A DNA stretch of 64,000 nucleotides from Peribacillus sp. FSL H8-0477 (lineage in GTDB: Bacteria > Bacillota > Bacilli > Bacillales > DSM-1321), in assembly GCF_038002765.1 (NCBI RefSeq), contig NZ_JBBODE010000001.1:186001-250000 (forward strand), read 5' to 3'. The notes below the pieces were generated by a model. The model was not told the origin of the DNA, searched no databases, and worked only from the letters and a program-made list of their open reading frames with translations. A program made the position numbers and the translations under genes. The first letter of the stretch is position 1, and each line of letters opens with the position of its first letter. Shown piece by piece: positions 36,289 through 44,962 of this stretch.

Positions 36289-36588
36289 TTATGACCCGAT
36301 ATCATGACTCTTTTTTCTAAAAACCCCTGCGAGGAGCAGAATAAGCCCAAATAAAAATAGACAGATAAACATGATGATCATAAGAGCCGCACCTGCAAAT
36401 CCATCCCCTTGTGATATACCAAAAAGAATCCCAATAGGCCACGATAAAACAGGAGCTAGAACTATCATCATCGTAAGTCCCCAAATAATAAGCTTCTCTT
36501 TAATCGGTTTTTCACGACAGATTGCATAAACCATACAAACTATAATGAGTGTTACTATCACTCCCAAAGCAACAAATCCAATTGACAA
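36289..36588 (-). CDS. Small membrane protein with three helices
   Basis: GGAGGGG precedes TTG 36588, giving 99 aa. Three hydrophobic segments (GFVALGVIVTLIIVCMVYAI; IWGLTMMIVLAPVLSWPIGILFGI; AALMIIMFICLFLFGLILLLAGVF) are followed by RKKSHDIGS. An ATG at 36630 is possible. Unknown function. Confidence 0.65.
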   Translation of the reverse strand: MSIGFVALGVIVTLIIVCMVYAICREKPIKEKLIIWGLTMMIVLAPVLSWPIGILFGISQGDGFAGAALMIIMFICLFLFGLILLLAGVFRKKSHDIGS

Positions 36589-36675
36589 AATTTCCCCTCC
36601 ATTCAAGTAAGACCAGACTAATCGATGCATAATAAATTCATTAAAAGTAGGCAGCTGGAAAACAACTTAAATTCT

Positions 36676-37263
36676 TTAGCTCTTCCATTGCTTCTCATAA
36701 CAAACACATTCGTGTACTCTTTTAAATTTAGTCATTACCTTTTCCCGATCTTCACCGACATAATGTGCAAAGGACTGAATAGGTTTTAACTTTGGTATTT
36801 CACTTTTCAATGCTCCTTCTAATTCATTATCTTCTATATAAACATGCAAGTAAGAATCCACTTGTTTAAATCCTGAGTGAACATACCAGTTTCTGACCCA
36901 CTGGTCGTCCCTCGTCCAAGCTTCAAACCGATTAAGCCCTATTTCCTTGGCTGCTGCCACTGCTTGGAGTAAAAGTTGAGAACCAATTCCTTTCCGCTGA
37001 TAATCTGGATGAACAGCAATATGCCAAATCATCCCCCCAAGACCCGTTCCTCTAGAACAAACCGTTCTTTCCTCCGTTTCATATTCGACATCGATTAACC
37101 CGACTACGATACCATCTTCTATTGCGACCAATTCAATGGCAGGATTCAGATACTTTTCTTTTTCTCTCAATACATTATCGAAGTAAGCTGTATTTAAGAA
37201 CGACAATACTCTACACCGCACCCATCCAGATTCATCATCAGGGCTGTATTTTCTTATTTCCAT
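36676..37263 (-). CDS. GNAT N-acetyltransferase
   Basis: A 195-aa GNAT: MEIRKYSPDDESGWVRCRVLSFLNTAYFDNV, GGMIWHIAVHPDYQRKGIGSQLLLQAVAAAKEIG (loop QRKGIG), and DQWVRNWYVHSGFKQV. The extra C-terminal 45 residues (HYVGEDREKVMTKFKRVHECVCYEKQW) are not part of the core fold. Substrate unknown. Confidence 0.85.
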   Translation of the reverse strand: MEIRKYSPDDESGWVRCRVLSFLNTAYFDNVLREKEKYLNPAIELVAIEDGIVVGLIDVEYETEERTVCSRGTGLGGMIWHIAVHPDYQRKGIGSQLLLQAVAAAKEIGLNRFEAWTRDDQWVRNWYVHSGFKQVDSYLHVYIEDNELEGALKSEIPKLKPIQSFAHYVGEDREKVMTKFKRVHECVCYEKQWKS

Positions 37264-37516
37264 CTCAAATTCCCCTTTATATAAAAATAAACTTCCTGTT
37301 ATTCATGAGAAATCCGTATAAATCAAACGATTCAGTTAATTTTATTTAATTTGCAAATCTTTGCCCTACAACCGTTCCTTTCAATGAAGCAATAGAAATC
37401 AGATTTTCAGCTCCAAGTTAAATTTCCGAAAACTAGAATAAATTTGTATTTTTTTACATTTATAGTAAACTATAATTAAGTAAAAAAATATTGATTATTG
37501 TGGAGGCGATCTTTTC

Positions 37517-38047
37517 ATGAGTTTATTAGATATTTACTTACAAAAGAACGATAAAAAACGTTATGACGTTTTCAAACAAACGGGGTTAAGTCAGCAGATG
37601 TTATCAAGTGTAAATAAAAAAAACGTCAGCAGTTATTCTGTCATAACCATTCAAGCGATCGCTAAAACTGTAAAGAAAAATGCAGGAACCGTTCTTGATG
37701 AATTATTAGCGTTAGAGAAAGAAAATGCATACTTTGAAGCGTTTAATGCAGATGATTTGCTTTTAGCATTCAATAACAAGGAACCCTATATTCTAGTTAA
37801 AGGCGAATATAAAAAAGAGATGGACAAATTAGCGAAATCACAGCTTTCCGATACTGAAACTTTAGGTCTAGAATTAGGTTCTGCGGGTTTGGTAACGGTT
37901 TGGGCAGAATTACTGATTCAATTAGCAAATCGATTCAGTAATAAAGATCATGATAAAAAGAGAATTGAAAACCAAATCCGTAAATATAAGTTTAAACCGC
38001 TTAATGAAAAGGAAATCCTATTGTATTTACGCCTATTCGATTATTAA
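37517..38047 (+). CDS. Putative HTH-domain protein
   Basis: The 176-aa protein opens with MSLLDIYLQKNDKKRYDVFKQTGLSQQMLSSVNKKNVSSYSVITIQAIAKTVKKNAGTVLDELL. This matches a lambda-repressor-like five-helix DNA-binding domain without the usual spacing. The remaining 110 residues are helical and charged. GGAGGCGATCTTTTC precedes ATG. It may be a regulator of the decayed small genes next to it, but that is only a guess. Confidence 0.55.
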   Translation: MSLLDIYLQKNDKKRYDVFKQTGLSQQMLSSVNKKNVSSYSVITIQAIAKTVKKNAGTVLDELLALEKENAYFEAFNADDLLLAFNNKEPYILVKGEYKKEMDKLAKSQLSDTETLGLELGSAGLVTVWAELLIQLANRFSNKDHDKKRIENQIRKYKFKPLNEKEILLYLRLFDY

Positions 38048-38068
38048 ACCCATGCGAACTAAAGGACT

Positions 38069-38272
38069 CTATGCATTCAAGTCTTTCTTTAATGATTGAT
38101 TGTATTGATACAGGATTCTCCCAAAACATGTTAGGGAGAGTATCAGTAAAAGGACAGGATAACTATATAATCCCGGTGAATATTTCGAAGAGATAGTGGC
38201 CTGTAAGCCCTATAAATAGATAAATAACATAAAAGATACTGATAATGATATTGTCCCTGCTAGTAATTTCAT
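38069..38272 (-). pseudogene. Small membrane protein gene with an in-frame TAG
   Basis: AGGAGAGCCT precedes ATG 38272. The frame reads MKLLAGTISLSVSFMLFIYL, then TAG (38210-38212). It continues in the same frame with GLQATISSKYSPGLYSYPVLLLILSLTCFGRILYQ to a stop at 38069. Without the TAG this is a 67-aa protein with two membrane helices. A nonsense change is the simplest explanation. A 20-aa product is possible. Confidence 0.55.
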
Positions 38273-38298
38273 AGGCTCTCCTTTGATTTTTATGAAAA

Positions 38299-38525
38299 CT
38301 AAACCATGCAGTTTTTTATATATTTAGGGATCATCACTACTTGAGTCGTTAAATCTACAGAAGGATTAGAGGAATCCATACATTCTCCCCAATACTCTAA
38401 ATGCTTTTTGGCATTCCTCCTACTTGAACAGAATACCAATATAAATACTCAACCCCATTCAATGTTTCACGTCCAGTAACCCATCTTCCAGCTCGTTCAT
38501 ATTGTCTTTTAAAAATGTGAGCCAT
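38299..38525 (-). pseudogene. Small hypothetical gene with a frameshift
   Basis: From ATG 38525 the frame reads MAHIFKRQYERAGRWVTGRETLNGVEYLYWYSVQVGG. It ends early, while the next frame continues AKKHLEYWGECMDSSNPSVDLTTQVVMIPKYIKNC to TAG at 38299. A one-base loss near 38412 is the likely cause. The intact product would be about 75 residues. It lies directly upstream of the other broken small gene on the same strand. Confidence 0.55.
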
Positions 38526-38722
38526 GTTTCCACCCGCCCTTACATTAAATCGATGACGTTATATCCTTTAATACCTATTTATGGATAATAAAGCAAGTAT
38601 ATCAAAATAGGTAGATTATAGGAATACGTCCTTCATAAGAGAATTCTCGTGAATGAACTCAATAGACTGTTAACAAGCAAACCAAATTTTAGAAATCCTA
38701 TGTTAAAAGGGAGGAATGTTTT

Positions 38723-39592
38723 TTGAGATATACCGAGCGTTCCTTAAGAATTATAAATAATGCAGAGAAAGTTTCTGAACAAACAACTAAAATTGTACTT
38801 CCTATTCATTTGTTAATTGGGGCTTTATTGGAAAGGACAGGGGTATGTGCAGAGTTGTTTATCAATTATCCTACACTCTATGAAGCGCTCTATGACCAAA
38901 TTAATAAAAAGGATTTAGGTATTCAAGAAGAAAGGATGAGGTTTTCACCATTTACAACTGTTATCTCCCATTCAACGAAACAGGTTTTAGAGAGCGCAAA
39001 AAGAAAGATGGATCGCTTTAAACAGGTTTATTTAAATGAAGGGCTAATTATAAATGTAATATTTGACTTAAATGACCCCCTGACTACTTCATTTACAAGG
39101 GGATTAGATGTAAAACGAATATTGGAAATTGTATCTTATCCTAGAGATTTAATCGTCCCTTTAAAAGAATACTCACCGCCAGAAATAATGAATAGGGGAT
39201 TCCTTGTAAGAAGGGCAGAAAGTACAGACTTGGTACCATTGAAAAACTTCGTACATAAAGAATATGGCGATGGGTGGATAAAATCTCTTGAAAACGGGAT
39301 ATCAAAAGAAAAAATACCGATTTATCTTGCAGAAAACGACGGTGAAATTCTTGGCTTTGCTTGCTTTGATGTAGTAAGGAACAAAAAAGGGTTATTCGGT
39401 CCTATGGGTACCTCTATTTCTAGAAGAACACAGGGAATCGGGCACGCACTTCTTCATTATTGCCTAAACGAAATGAAGAATAATGATTATGAATATGTGA
39501 TTATTGGTGAAGCTGGTCCTATTGAATTCTATGAGAAGTCGTGCAATGCTGTTATAATTCCAAAACCTTTGATTATGAAGAAATTCACTTAA
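38723..39592 (+). CDS. Clp N-domain fused to a GNAT acetyltransferase
   Basis: The 289-aa protein starts YTERSLRIINNAEKVSEQTTKIVLPIHLLIGALLE, the first of two Clp R repeats. The second appears as SHSTKQVLESAKRKMDRFKQVYLNEGLIINVIFD. From about residue 155 a GNAT domain begins (FLVRRAESTDLVPLKNFV; GPMGTSISRRTQGIGHALLHYCLNEM; GEAGPIEFYEKSC). The Clp N-domain binds adaptors or degrons in ClpA/ClpC; a fusion suggests the acetyltransferase acts on protein targets. GGAGG precedes TTG 38723. Confidence 0.8.
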   Translation: MRYTERSLRIINNAEKVSEQTTKIVLPIHLLIGALLERTGVCAELFINYPTLYEALYDQINKKDLGIQEERMRFSPFTTVISHSTKQVLESAKRKMDRFKQVYLNEGLIINVIFDLNDPLTTSFTRGLDVKRILEIVSYPRDLIVPLKEYSPPEIMNRGFLVRRAESTDLVPLKNFVHKEYGDGWIKSLENGISKEKIPIYLAENDGEILGFACFDVVRNKKGLFGPMGTSISRRTQGIGHALLHYCLNEMKNNDYEYVIIGEAGPIEFYEKSCNAVIIPKPLIMKKFT

Positions 39593-39628
39593 ACTAAAAA
39601 GTACTATAGTGGATCTTTGTAAATAAGA

Positions 39629-39658
39629 AAACTCGCAAATTTCTATTGCGAGTTTTTT
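39629..39658 (+). terminator. Rho-independent terminator
   Basis: AAACTCGCAA-ATTTCTA-TTGCGAGTTTTTT, a 9-bp stem with six T. Confidence 0.85.
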
Positions 39659-39687
39659 AATCACTTATGTTATATTTACGAACACAG

Positions 39688-40077
39688 TCATTCAATTGAC
39701 CACTTCTCATCATCTGTAATCCACTGCTCTTTCTTTAGATCAAAGGATTCATAATCATCTTGAAGAGAAAAATAGGCTGGTAATGAAAGTGCTTGACCAT
39801 CTACTTTTTCCCAACAATCTGTTACCCATATGGCAAACGCTTGTTTTTCTACAGCACTTAGTTCTTCTTCATTTTGTTCATAGAAATTCCAAAAGTCATT
39901 TGTTTGATTACCAAAAAGGTGTGTGTATGTAACATTTTCAATCATACTCAGACTTCCTGCAAGAAGAGTAGAATCTATCTCCTCGTTAAATACTTCATTT
40001 GCTTGTCTGTCCATTAAGAACATAGTAATGGATACATCAAAATCATTTATAAATGCTACAAAATCCAATAATTCCAC
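39688..40077 (-). CDS. Hypothetical acidic protein (129 aa)
   Basis: A soluble, very acidic protein (EEIDSTLLAGSLSMIENVTYTHLFG; NEEELSAVEKQAFAIWVTDCWEKVDG) that looks helical. No motif is recognised. The RBS before ATG 40077 is poor. Confidence 0.5.
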   Translation of the reverse strand: MELLDFVAFINDFDVSITMFLMDRQANEVFNEEIDSTLLAGSLSMIENVTYTHLFGNQTNDFWNFYEQNEEELSAVEKQAFAIWVTDCWEKVDGQALSLPAYFSLQDDYESFDLKKEQWITDDEKWSIE

Positions 40078-40293
40078 ATCAGAGTAAATGGTGTATTTAT
40101 GTAGTGAGGACGTATGTACAGATATGAAAAACGGTGGAACAACTTATTCCATATATATGGACGAACAACCCGAGTTTCCTTTTAAAAATAGAATATGAAT
40201 AAATGTAGTAGTCAAGTTAAACAAGCAATTCACTAACTAATCTGAAATTCAAAAAAATGTTGACTTATAAATCATTATTTTGGTATAGTTGAA

Positions 40294-40310
40294 AACAGAC
40301 TGGTTGGTAC
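40294..40310. promoter_or_regulatory. Putative TetR operator (autoregulatory)
   Basis: AACAGACTGGTTGGTAC lies just before the TetR gene. The nearly same sequence (AACAGACCGGTTGGTAT on the minus strand) lies before the MFS gene at 44167-44183. Such matches between a TetR gene and a pump promoter are typical of LmrA/YxaF-type control. Confidence 0.7.
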
Positions 40311-40329
40311 AGAGGAGTTGAACAACGGA

Positions 40330-40890
40330 ATGGATACAAAAGAATTGATCATTAATACCTCAATCACTCTTTTTCAACAAAAGGGATATTTAGGGGTAGG
40401 ATTAACCGAAATTTTAAAAACCTGTTCCATTTCAAAAGGTTCATTGTATCACCATTTTCCAAATGGAAAAGAAGAATTACTCATCGCTTGTCTTCAATCA
40501 TTAAATGCAACCATTACATCGGATATGGAAGAGATTTTCCATAATCATCCTTCTACCCAAACAGCTACCCAAGCTATGATTGAGAAATTAGCAAGGCAAT
40601 TTGATCGTGATGGGACGATTACTGGTTATACATTTAGCAGCATCGTCAGTGAAATGGGCTCATTAAGTGAACCTGTTCGAAATGCCTGTGCACTTACCTT
40701 CACCAAGATTCAAGACATTTATTCAAGCAAGTTAGAATCAGATGGTTTTTCAACAGAAACAGCTGAGTCTATTTCTCTCATGTTAACCGCATCAATTGAA
40801 GGTGGAATTATGCTTTGTTTAACGAAAAAAACAAGTGAACCACTTACTATAATTTCTAAAAGTTTACCTAATTTGTTGAAGGTTTTCTAA
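40330..40890 (+). CDS. TetR/AcrR regulator, LmrA/YxaF-like
   Basis: An N-terminal HTH (KELIINTSITLFQQKGYLGVGLTEILKTCSISKGSLYHHFPNGKEELLIACL) is followed by a ligand domain typical of LmrA/QdoR/YxaF. It likely represses itself and the MFS pump 2 kb downstream on the other strand, since both promoters share a sequence. GAGGAG is 12 bases before ATG 40330; an in-frame TTG at 40318 is too close to the RBS. Confidence 0.8.
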   Translation: MDTKELIINTSITLFQQKGYLGVGLTEILKTCSISKGSLYHHFPNGKEELLIACLQSLNATITSDMEEIFHNHPSTQTATQAMIEKLARQFDRDGTITGYTFSSIVSEMGSLSEPVRNACALTFTKIQDIYSSKLESDGFSTETAESISLMLTASIEGGIMLCLTKKTSEPLTIISKSLPNLLKVF

Positions 40891-41049
40891 AAACCTGTAA
40901 ACAAATTTTTCTTTTTTACTAGCTGGATTTGTTGGACTATTAGTCAATCCACATTATATAGGTTCAATTTGTAATGTAACTGCTTTTAGAACGCTAGATC
41001 AAGTAGCGATAACATTTGAAATACATTTTTGGAAGGAAGAAAAAAGAAT

Positions 41050-41565
41050 ATGGAACAAGAAGCAAGATTACCAAGAAACGGCAAGGAAGGCGCAATATAC
41101 GGAGGAATCATTTGTTTCCTTACTGCAACCTTTATGTCAACATTGAGTATCGTACTAGCCGTTGGAGAATTTAATGGCGAAGCTGCATTAATGATTATTA
41201 AAATATTGCCGATTATGTGGATTATTGCCATGATTATTGAACCACTTCTTGTCGGTCGCATTGCAGAAAAAATGGTAGCAAAATTTACAGCACCAACTGA
41301 TAGCTTTAACGCAAAGATTTTATTCCGTATCGTCTTCACTGTATTCGGAATGTCATTTTTCATGACTCTTATTGGCGGGATCATAGGAAACGGTGGATTT
41401 AGCTCACATACCATCAGTGACTGGTTGGCGACTTGGCCTAGAAACTTCTTAATCGTTCTTCTAGCTGAGACCTTAATCATTCAGCCAATCGCACGTTTTG
41501 CAATGGTCAAAATGCATGCTAGTCAAGCTAAAAAAGAAGAATTTGCAGCTGCAGCAAGTAAATAA
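41050..41565 (+). CDS. DUF2798 membrane protein
   Basis: A 171-aa protein with about four helices and paired DUF2798 halves (GGIICFLTATFMSTLSIVLAVGEFNG; VFTVFGMSFFMTLIGGIIGNGG; DWLATWPRNFLIVLLAETLIIQPIARFAM). DUF2798 proteins sit in the membrane with unknown function and are often near TetR genes. The TetR is directly upstream, so this gene may be in its regulon. ATG 41050 follows GAAGGAAG; an in-frame TTG lies at 41029. Confidence 0.8.
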   Translation: MEQEARLPRNGKEGAIYGGIICFLTATFMSTLSIVLAVGEFNGEAALMIIKILPIMWIIAMIIEPLLVGRIAEKMVAKFTAPTDSFNAKILFRIVFTVFGMSFFMTLIGGIIGNGGFSSHTISDWLATWPRNFLIVLLAETLIIQPIARFAMVKMHASQAKKEEFAAAASK

Positions 41566-41575
41566 TAACTAAGCA

Positions 41576-41600
41576 AGAGCATAGGGATTTCCCTATGCTC
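41576..41600. terminator. Bidirectional terminator
   Basis: GAGCATAGGGATTTCCCTATGCTC forms an 11-bp stem with T runs on the plus side. It lies between convergent genes. Confidence 0.85.
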
Positions 41601-41609
41601 TTCATTTTT

Positions 41610-41972
41610 TTATAGTTGTTGTATCATCTCTACCCTGTTTCCAAATGGATCTCTAAATTCAAACCGTTCAAAACCTGGTATCGGTACTCCCTCAATGATC
41701 TGAATTTCATTTCGTTCTAACAGCTTTCTCCAATACGATAGCTCCTCAACTTGATAAGCTAAATGAGCTTTTGTTTGGAAACGGTCAAAGCCTTCTTCTG
41801 TTCCGATATGTACTTCTCTATCTCCAACTTTTAACCAAAATCCACCTCGCCCCTTTAGTGACTCTGGCTTTTCTTTCTCAGGTAAACCAAGAATGTCGCA
41901 ATAAAAGGTTTTCCCCTCATCTTCAGCACCTTTTGGAATGGTTACTTGCGCGTGATGTAATCCAATAATCAT
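41610..41972 (-). CDS. VOC family protein
   Basis: A 120-aa glyoxalase-fold protein. It starts IIGLHHAQVTIPKGAEDEGKTFYCDILGLPEKEKP, continues with GGFWLKVGDREVHIGTE, HLAYQVEELSYWRKLL, and ends FEFRDPFGNRVEMI. The His-Glu pairs of both modules are present. AGGGGGG precedes ATG 41972. Substrate unknown. Confidence 0.85.
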   Translation of the reverse strand: MIIGLHHAQVTIPKGAEDEGKTFYCDILGLPEKEKPESLKGRGGFWLKVGDREVHIGTEEGFDRFQTKAHLAYQVEELSYWRKLLERNEIQIIEGVPIPGFERFEFRDPFGNRVEMIQQL

Positions 41973-42124
41973 GATTTAATCCCCCCTCTTTGTTCATCTT
42001 ATAACTTCATTTTTAATAAGTATAATATTGGTTAATTATACAATTTGATAAGAATTAATTATGACCCTAGAGACCTCTAAAAAAAAGAGACAGCATTCGC
42101 CATCTCAATTTTAAAAACATTATC

Positions 42125-42562
42125 TTACTCAGGTGTTCGGATCACTAAAACATCACATTTAGCTGAACGGACGATTGCCTCGGATACAGAACCGATCAAG
42201 AATCGTTCAACAGCATTTAAACCTGTCGCTCCACAGATAATTAAATCTGCCTCTGCACTATTGGAAAGCTCTTTCGTAATGATGTTTTTTGGGGAACCAT
42301 ATTCGAGAATGACCCTTACCTGTTCAAGCCCCTCTGCCTCAGCTTGTGCCTTATAATCATTTAAAAATGCCTCTGATCTCTGTTGTGCATGTTCAACCAT
42401 GGATGGGTCGTAAGCGGAAAAAGATCCAGTATCAATCACGTTCATTAGATTTAATTGTGATCCTTTATTTCGTTTAGCTACATCGATTGATTTACGAAAT
42501 GCATATTCCGCTTCTTTTGAGCCGTCTACTGCTACTACAATACTTTTATAATGATTTGCCAT
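42125..42562 (-). CDS. Universal stress protein UspA family
   Basis: A 145-aa UspA-fold protein: SIVVAVDGSKEAEYAFRKSIDVAKR at the N-terminus and the ATP-binding GATGLNAVERFLIGSVSEAIVRSAKCDVLVIR (G-2x-G-9x-GS/T) near the end, so it likely binds ATP. It lies 22 bases downstream of the MFS pump gene and may share its transcript and control. Confidence 0.9.
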   Translation of the reverse strand: MANHYKSIVVAVDGSKEAEYAFRKSIDVAKRNKGSQLNLMNVIDTGSFSAYDPSMVEHAQQRSEAFLNDYKAQAEAEGLEQVRVILEYGSPKNIITKELSNSAEADLIICGATGLNAVERFLIGSVSEAIVRSAKCDVLVIRTPE

Positions 42563-42584
42563 TTAGTATATCCCCCTCTTTACC

Positions 42585-43988
42585 TTACGATTTTAGTTTT
42601 ACATCATGTGGCTTTTTCATAAATAAAGATAAGATAAAGTTTATAATTGCTAATCCTAATCCAAGTTTAAACACGAATGATGATCCTGATGCTGTTGCTT
42701 CAGGCAGATGATCAGCAACATTCGCTAAGTAACTGTTTTGTTTCGAAGCTAGTAGAGAAACCATTACAGCAATACCAATTGCGCCTGCAACTTGTTGAAT
42801 TGTTTGTGTAATTGCGATTCCATCTGGGTAATACTGTTTTGGCAGAGAGTTCAGCGTGTTCGTTTGTGTAGCGGCAAGCACTGCCCCTATACCTAACATC
42901 ATAACTAGATGAGTAACCACCACCATCCATACAGCTGTTTCTGTACCAAATGTGGAATAAATCCCATAACTTATGACGACTAAAATAGTTCCAGGCGTAA
43001 TGACGGCTTTGGGACCATATTTGTCGAATAATTTCCCAATGACCGGTGCTAATATGCAATTAAGTAAGCTGCCTGGCAGGAGAACGAGACCTGTTGTAAA
43101 GGCCATAATCACTAAAGCCACTTGCATATACATAGGTAAAATCACCAGCATTGACAACATATTAAAGAACGTAATAAAACTCATACATACGCCAATAATG
43201 AACAATGGGTATTTAAAGGGTCGTAAATTCAGCATTGGTGTTTCCATTTTTACTTGACGAAGACAGAATAAAATAATGGCAAGAATACCGATTATGATTG
43301 CTCCAAGAACTGTTGTACTTGTCCAGCCGACTTCACCGGATACACTGAATCCGTAAACAATTCCACCAAACCCGACCGTTGAAAGGATAACCGACAATAG
43401 ATCAATGGAAACTTTACGTATTTCATTCACATTCGGCAGATAGATCATTCCCGCAATCATAGAAAATAATAAGAAAGGTACTTGAACCCAGAAAATCCAA
43501 TTCCACGATAATGTATCTAAAATAAGGCCTGCAATAGTGGGTCCAAGTGCTGGTCCAGCAAGCATAACTAGCCCCATAATCCCCATAGCCGCACCACGTT
43601 TATTAGGCGGGAAGATGGTGAAAATAACATTTTGAGTCAGCGGCAAGTTAATCGCTAATCCTGCTGCTTGTAAAATACGTCCGGCTAACAGCACACCAAA
43701 AGAAGGTGCAGCTGCAGCTAGTATAGTCCCGAAAAGGGTCAGTATAATCGACGACAAAAACATTTGACGAGTAGTAAATTTCTGCATCAAGATTCCCGTT
43801 ACCGGAATTAGAATCGCTAACGTTAAAAAGTACCCCGTAGCTAACCACTGAATGGTGGTTGTACCTACACTGAATATTTGACTTAAGTCTCCTAACGCAA
43901 TATTTATAGCTGTTTCACTAAAAAGTCCAACAAAGCCAGCTACTAAAAGGGCCATCATAATTGGACCAGTTTTGATCTGTTTAGTCAT
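42585..43988 (-). CDS. MFS drug transporter, DHA2 (LmrB/EmrB-like)
   Basis: A 467-aa, roughly 14-helix MFS protein. It has the family's motif C region (GPALGPTIAGLILDTLSWNWIFWVQVP) and motif A-like loop (PVTGILMQKFTTRQMFLSSI). The sequence resembles LmrB and EmrB proton-drug antiporters, which export lincosamides or hydrophobic compounds. The promoter region contains the same operator as the TetR gene at 40.3 kb. A UspA gene follows. Confidence 0.85.
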   Translation of the reverse strand: MTKQIKTGPIMMALLVAGFVGLFSETAINIALGDLSQIFSVGTTTIQWLATGYFLTLAILIPVTGILMQKFTTRQMFLSSIILTLFGTILAAAAPSFGVLLAGRILQAAGLAINLPLTQNVIFTIFPPNKRGAAMGIMGLVMLAGPALGPTIAGLILDTLSWNWIFWVQVPFLLFSMIAGMIYLPNVNEIRKVSIDLLSVILSTVGFGGIVYGFSVSGEVGWTSTTVLGAIIIGILAIILFCLRQVKMETPMLNLRPFKYPLFIIGVCMSFITFFNMLSMLVILPMYMQVALVIMAFTTGLVLLPGSLLNCILAPVIGKLFDKYGPKAVITPGTILVVISYGIYSTFGTETAVWMVVVTHLVMMLGIGAVLAATQTNTLNSLPKQYYPDGIAITQTIQQVAGAIGIAVMVSLLASKQNSYLANVADHLPEATASGSSFVFKLGLGLAIINFILSLFMKKPHDVKLKS

Positions 43989-44329
43989 TACATTAAAACT
44001 CCTTCACCTATTTTGATACACTCTGCGAATTTTTTTTGGTAAACAAAGCATCCGTTCACCAGCTGTCATTTTTTAAAATTCATTGCTTACTAGTTCTTAC
44101 TTTCTTCTTTTAAAACAGTGGTCGCGATGCTTATTAGCACATTCATTCCCGTAGTACACCTCCACCATACCAACCGGTCTGTTTTTTACTATATCAAAAA
44201 TTTTTTCTATAAATCAAGGATTATTTTAAAAGTATTTTTGTCTGCACATTGGTTTAATAATCTTCAAGATAAAAAAGAGTCTTCCTACATATTTTGTAGC
44301 AATGCTCTATTCTTTCAAATAGAATATAT
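43989..44329. other. Upstream region of the MFS gene
   Basis: No gene was found. It includes a TetR-type operator (44167-44183) and the promoter area of the MFS gene. Short AT-rich tracts fill the rest. Confidence 0.5.
44167..44183. promoter_or_regulatory. Putative TetR operator before the MFS gene
   Basis: ATACCAACCGGTCTGTT is the complement of AACAGACCGGTTGGTAT. It differs in two bases from the site before the TetR gene at 40294-40310. Confidence 0.7.
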
Positions 44330-44646
44330 AGAATTGATACAGTATTTTTAGAAGTGAATTATTTAGACTACTCCATTAACTGGTATAAAGAAGTATTAGG
44401 ATTAACTTTGAGATGGAATCGTAATGGGTACGCAGCATTCACTGCAGGAGAAACCTCCTAAACACTGGTAAAATTTACAGATGTTACACCCTCCAAACAC
44501 TACCCTTTTAACATCTGTACAACTAACATAGATGAGATACACAAATCCTTGTAGAACACAAAGTGGATACAGAAGAAATCGCTGATTACGATGATATGAG
44601 CACCTTCGATTTTAAAGATCAGAATGGCCATACTCCAAATCCTTGA
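44330..44646 (+). pseudogene. VOC-family gene remnant with a stop and a frameshift
   Basis: The plus strand reads IDTVFLEVNYLDYSINWYKEVLGLTLRWNRNGYAAFTAGETS, then TAA, then VKFTDVTPSKHYPFNICTTNIDEIHKSL. A frame change leads to VEHKVDTEEIADYDDMSTFDFKDQNGH. The order and content are those of a VOC/glyoxalase-fold protein. The start is lost, and the C-terminal metal strand ends in PNP. Confidence 0.7.
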
Positions 44647-44962
44647 GCAGGAAAAATCAGGATTTTACGTTTATTCGCATGGGAATTTATCTTGTTGTCA
44701 TAACACATGCGATAATGCCACGTAAAAACTCTGGAAGGCAGATCATTTAACGCATTACCCTTCATAAGAAGAACACCCGCCTCTCTAACCCCACCTTTTC
44801 CAAAAAACAAGTCATTCTTTTTAGCAAATGAATGAGTTCCAGTTCTGTCTTCATCTAAAAAAAAGAGAAAACTGGTGAAAGCTGTTGCGCTTTTACATGC
44901 TTTCACGTACTATTATTAAGTTATAATAATATAATTTCAACATGCTATGGAGATGAAAATAG
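44647..44962. other. Stretch without a supported gene
   Basis: No RBS-backed frame was found on the plus strand. A 95-codon minus frame (44619-44906) has no RBS, starts at GTG, and overlaps the VOC remnant; I do not call it a gene. A promoter for the YfmQ gene probably lies near 44920-44940 (TTATAATAATATAAT). Confidence 0.4.

Noticed and set aside
40986-41480. 164-codon minus-strand frame over the DUF2798 gene
   Set aside because: Shadow of the real plus-strand membrane protein gene, which has a recognised family and RBS.
44619-44906. 95-codon minus-strand frame
   Set aside because: It starts with GTG without an RBS, overlaps the VOC remnant and has no family I can name. It may be an old remnant but is not supported.
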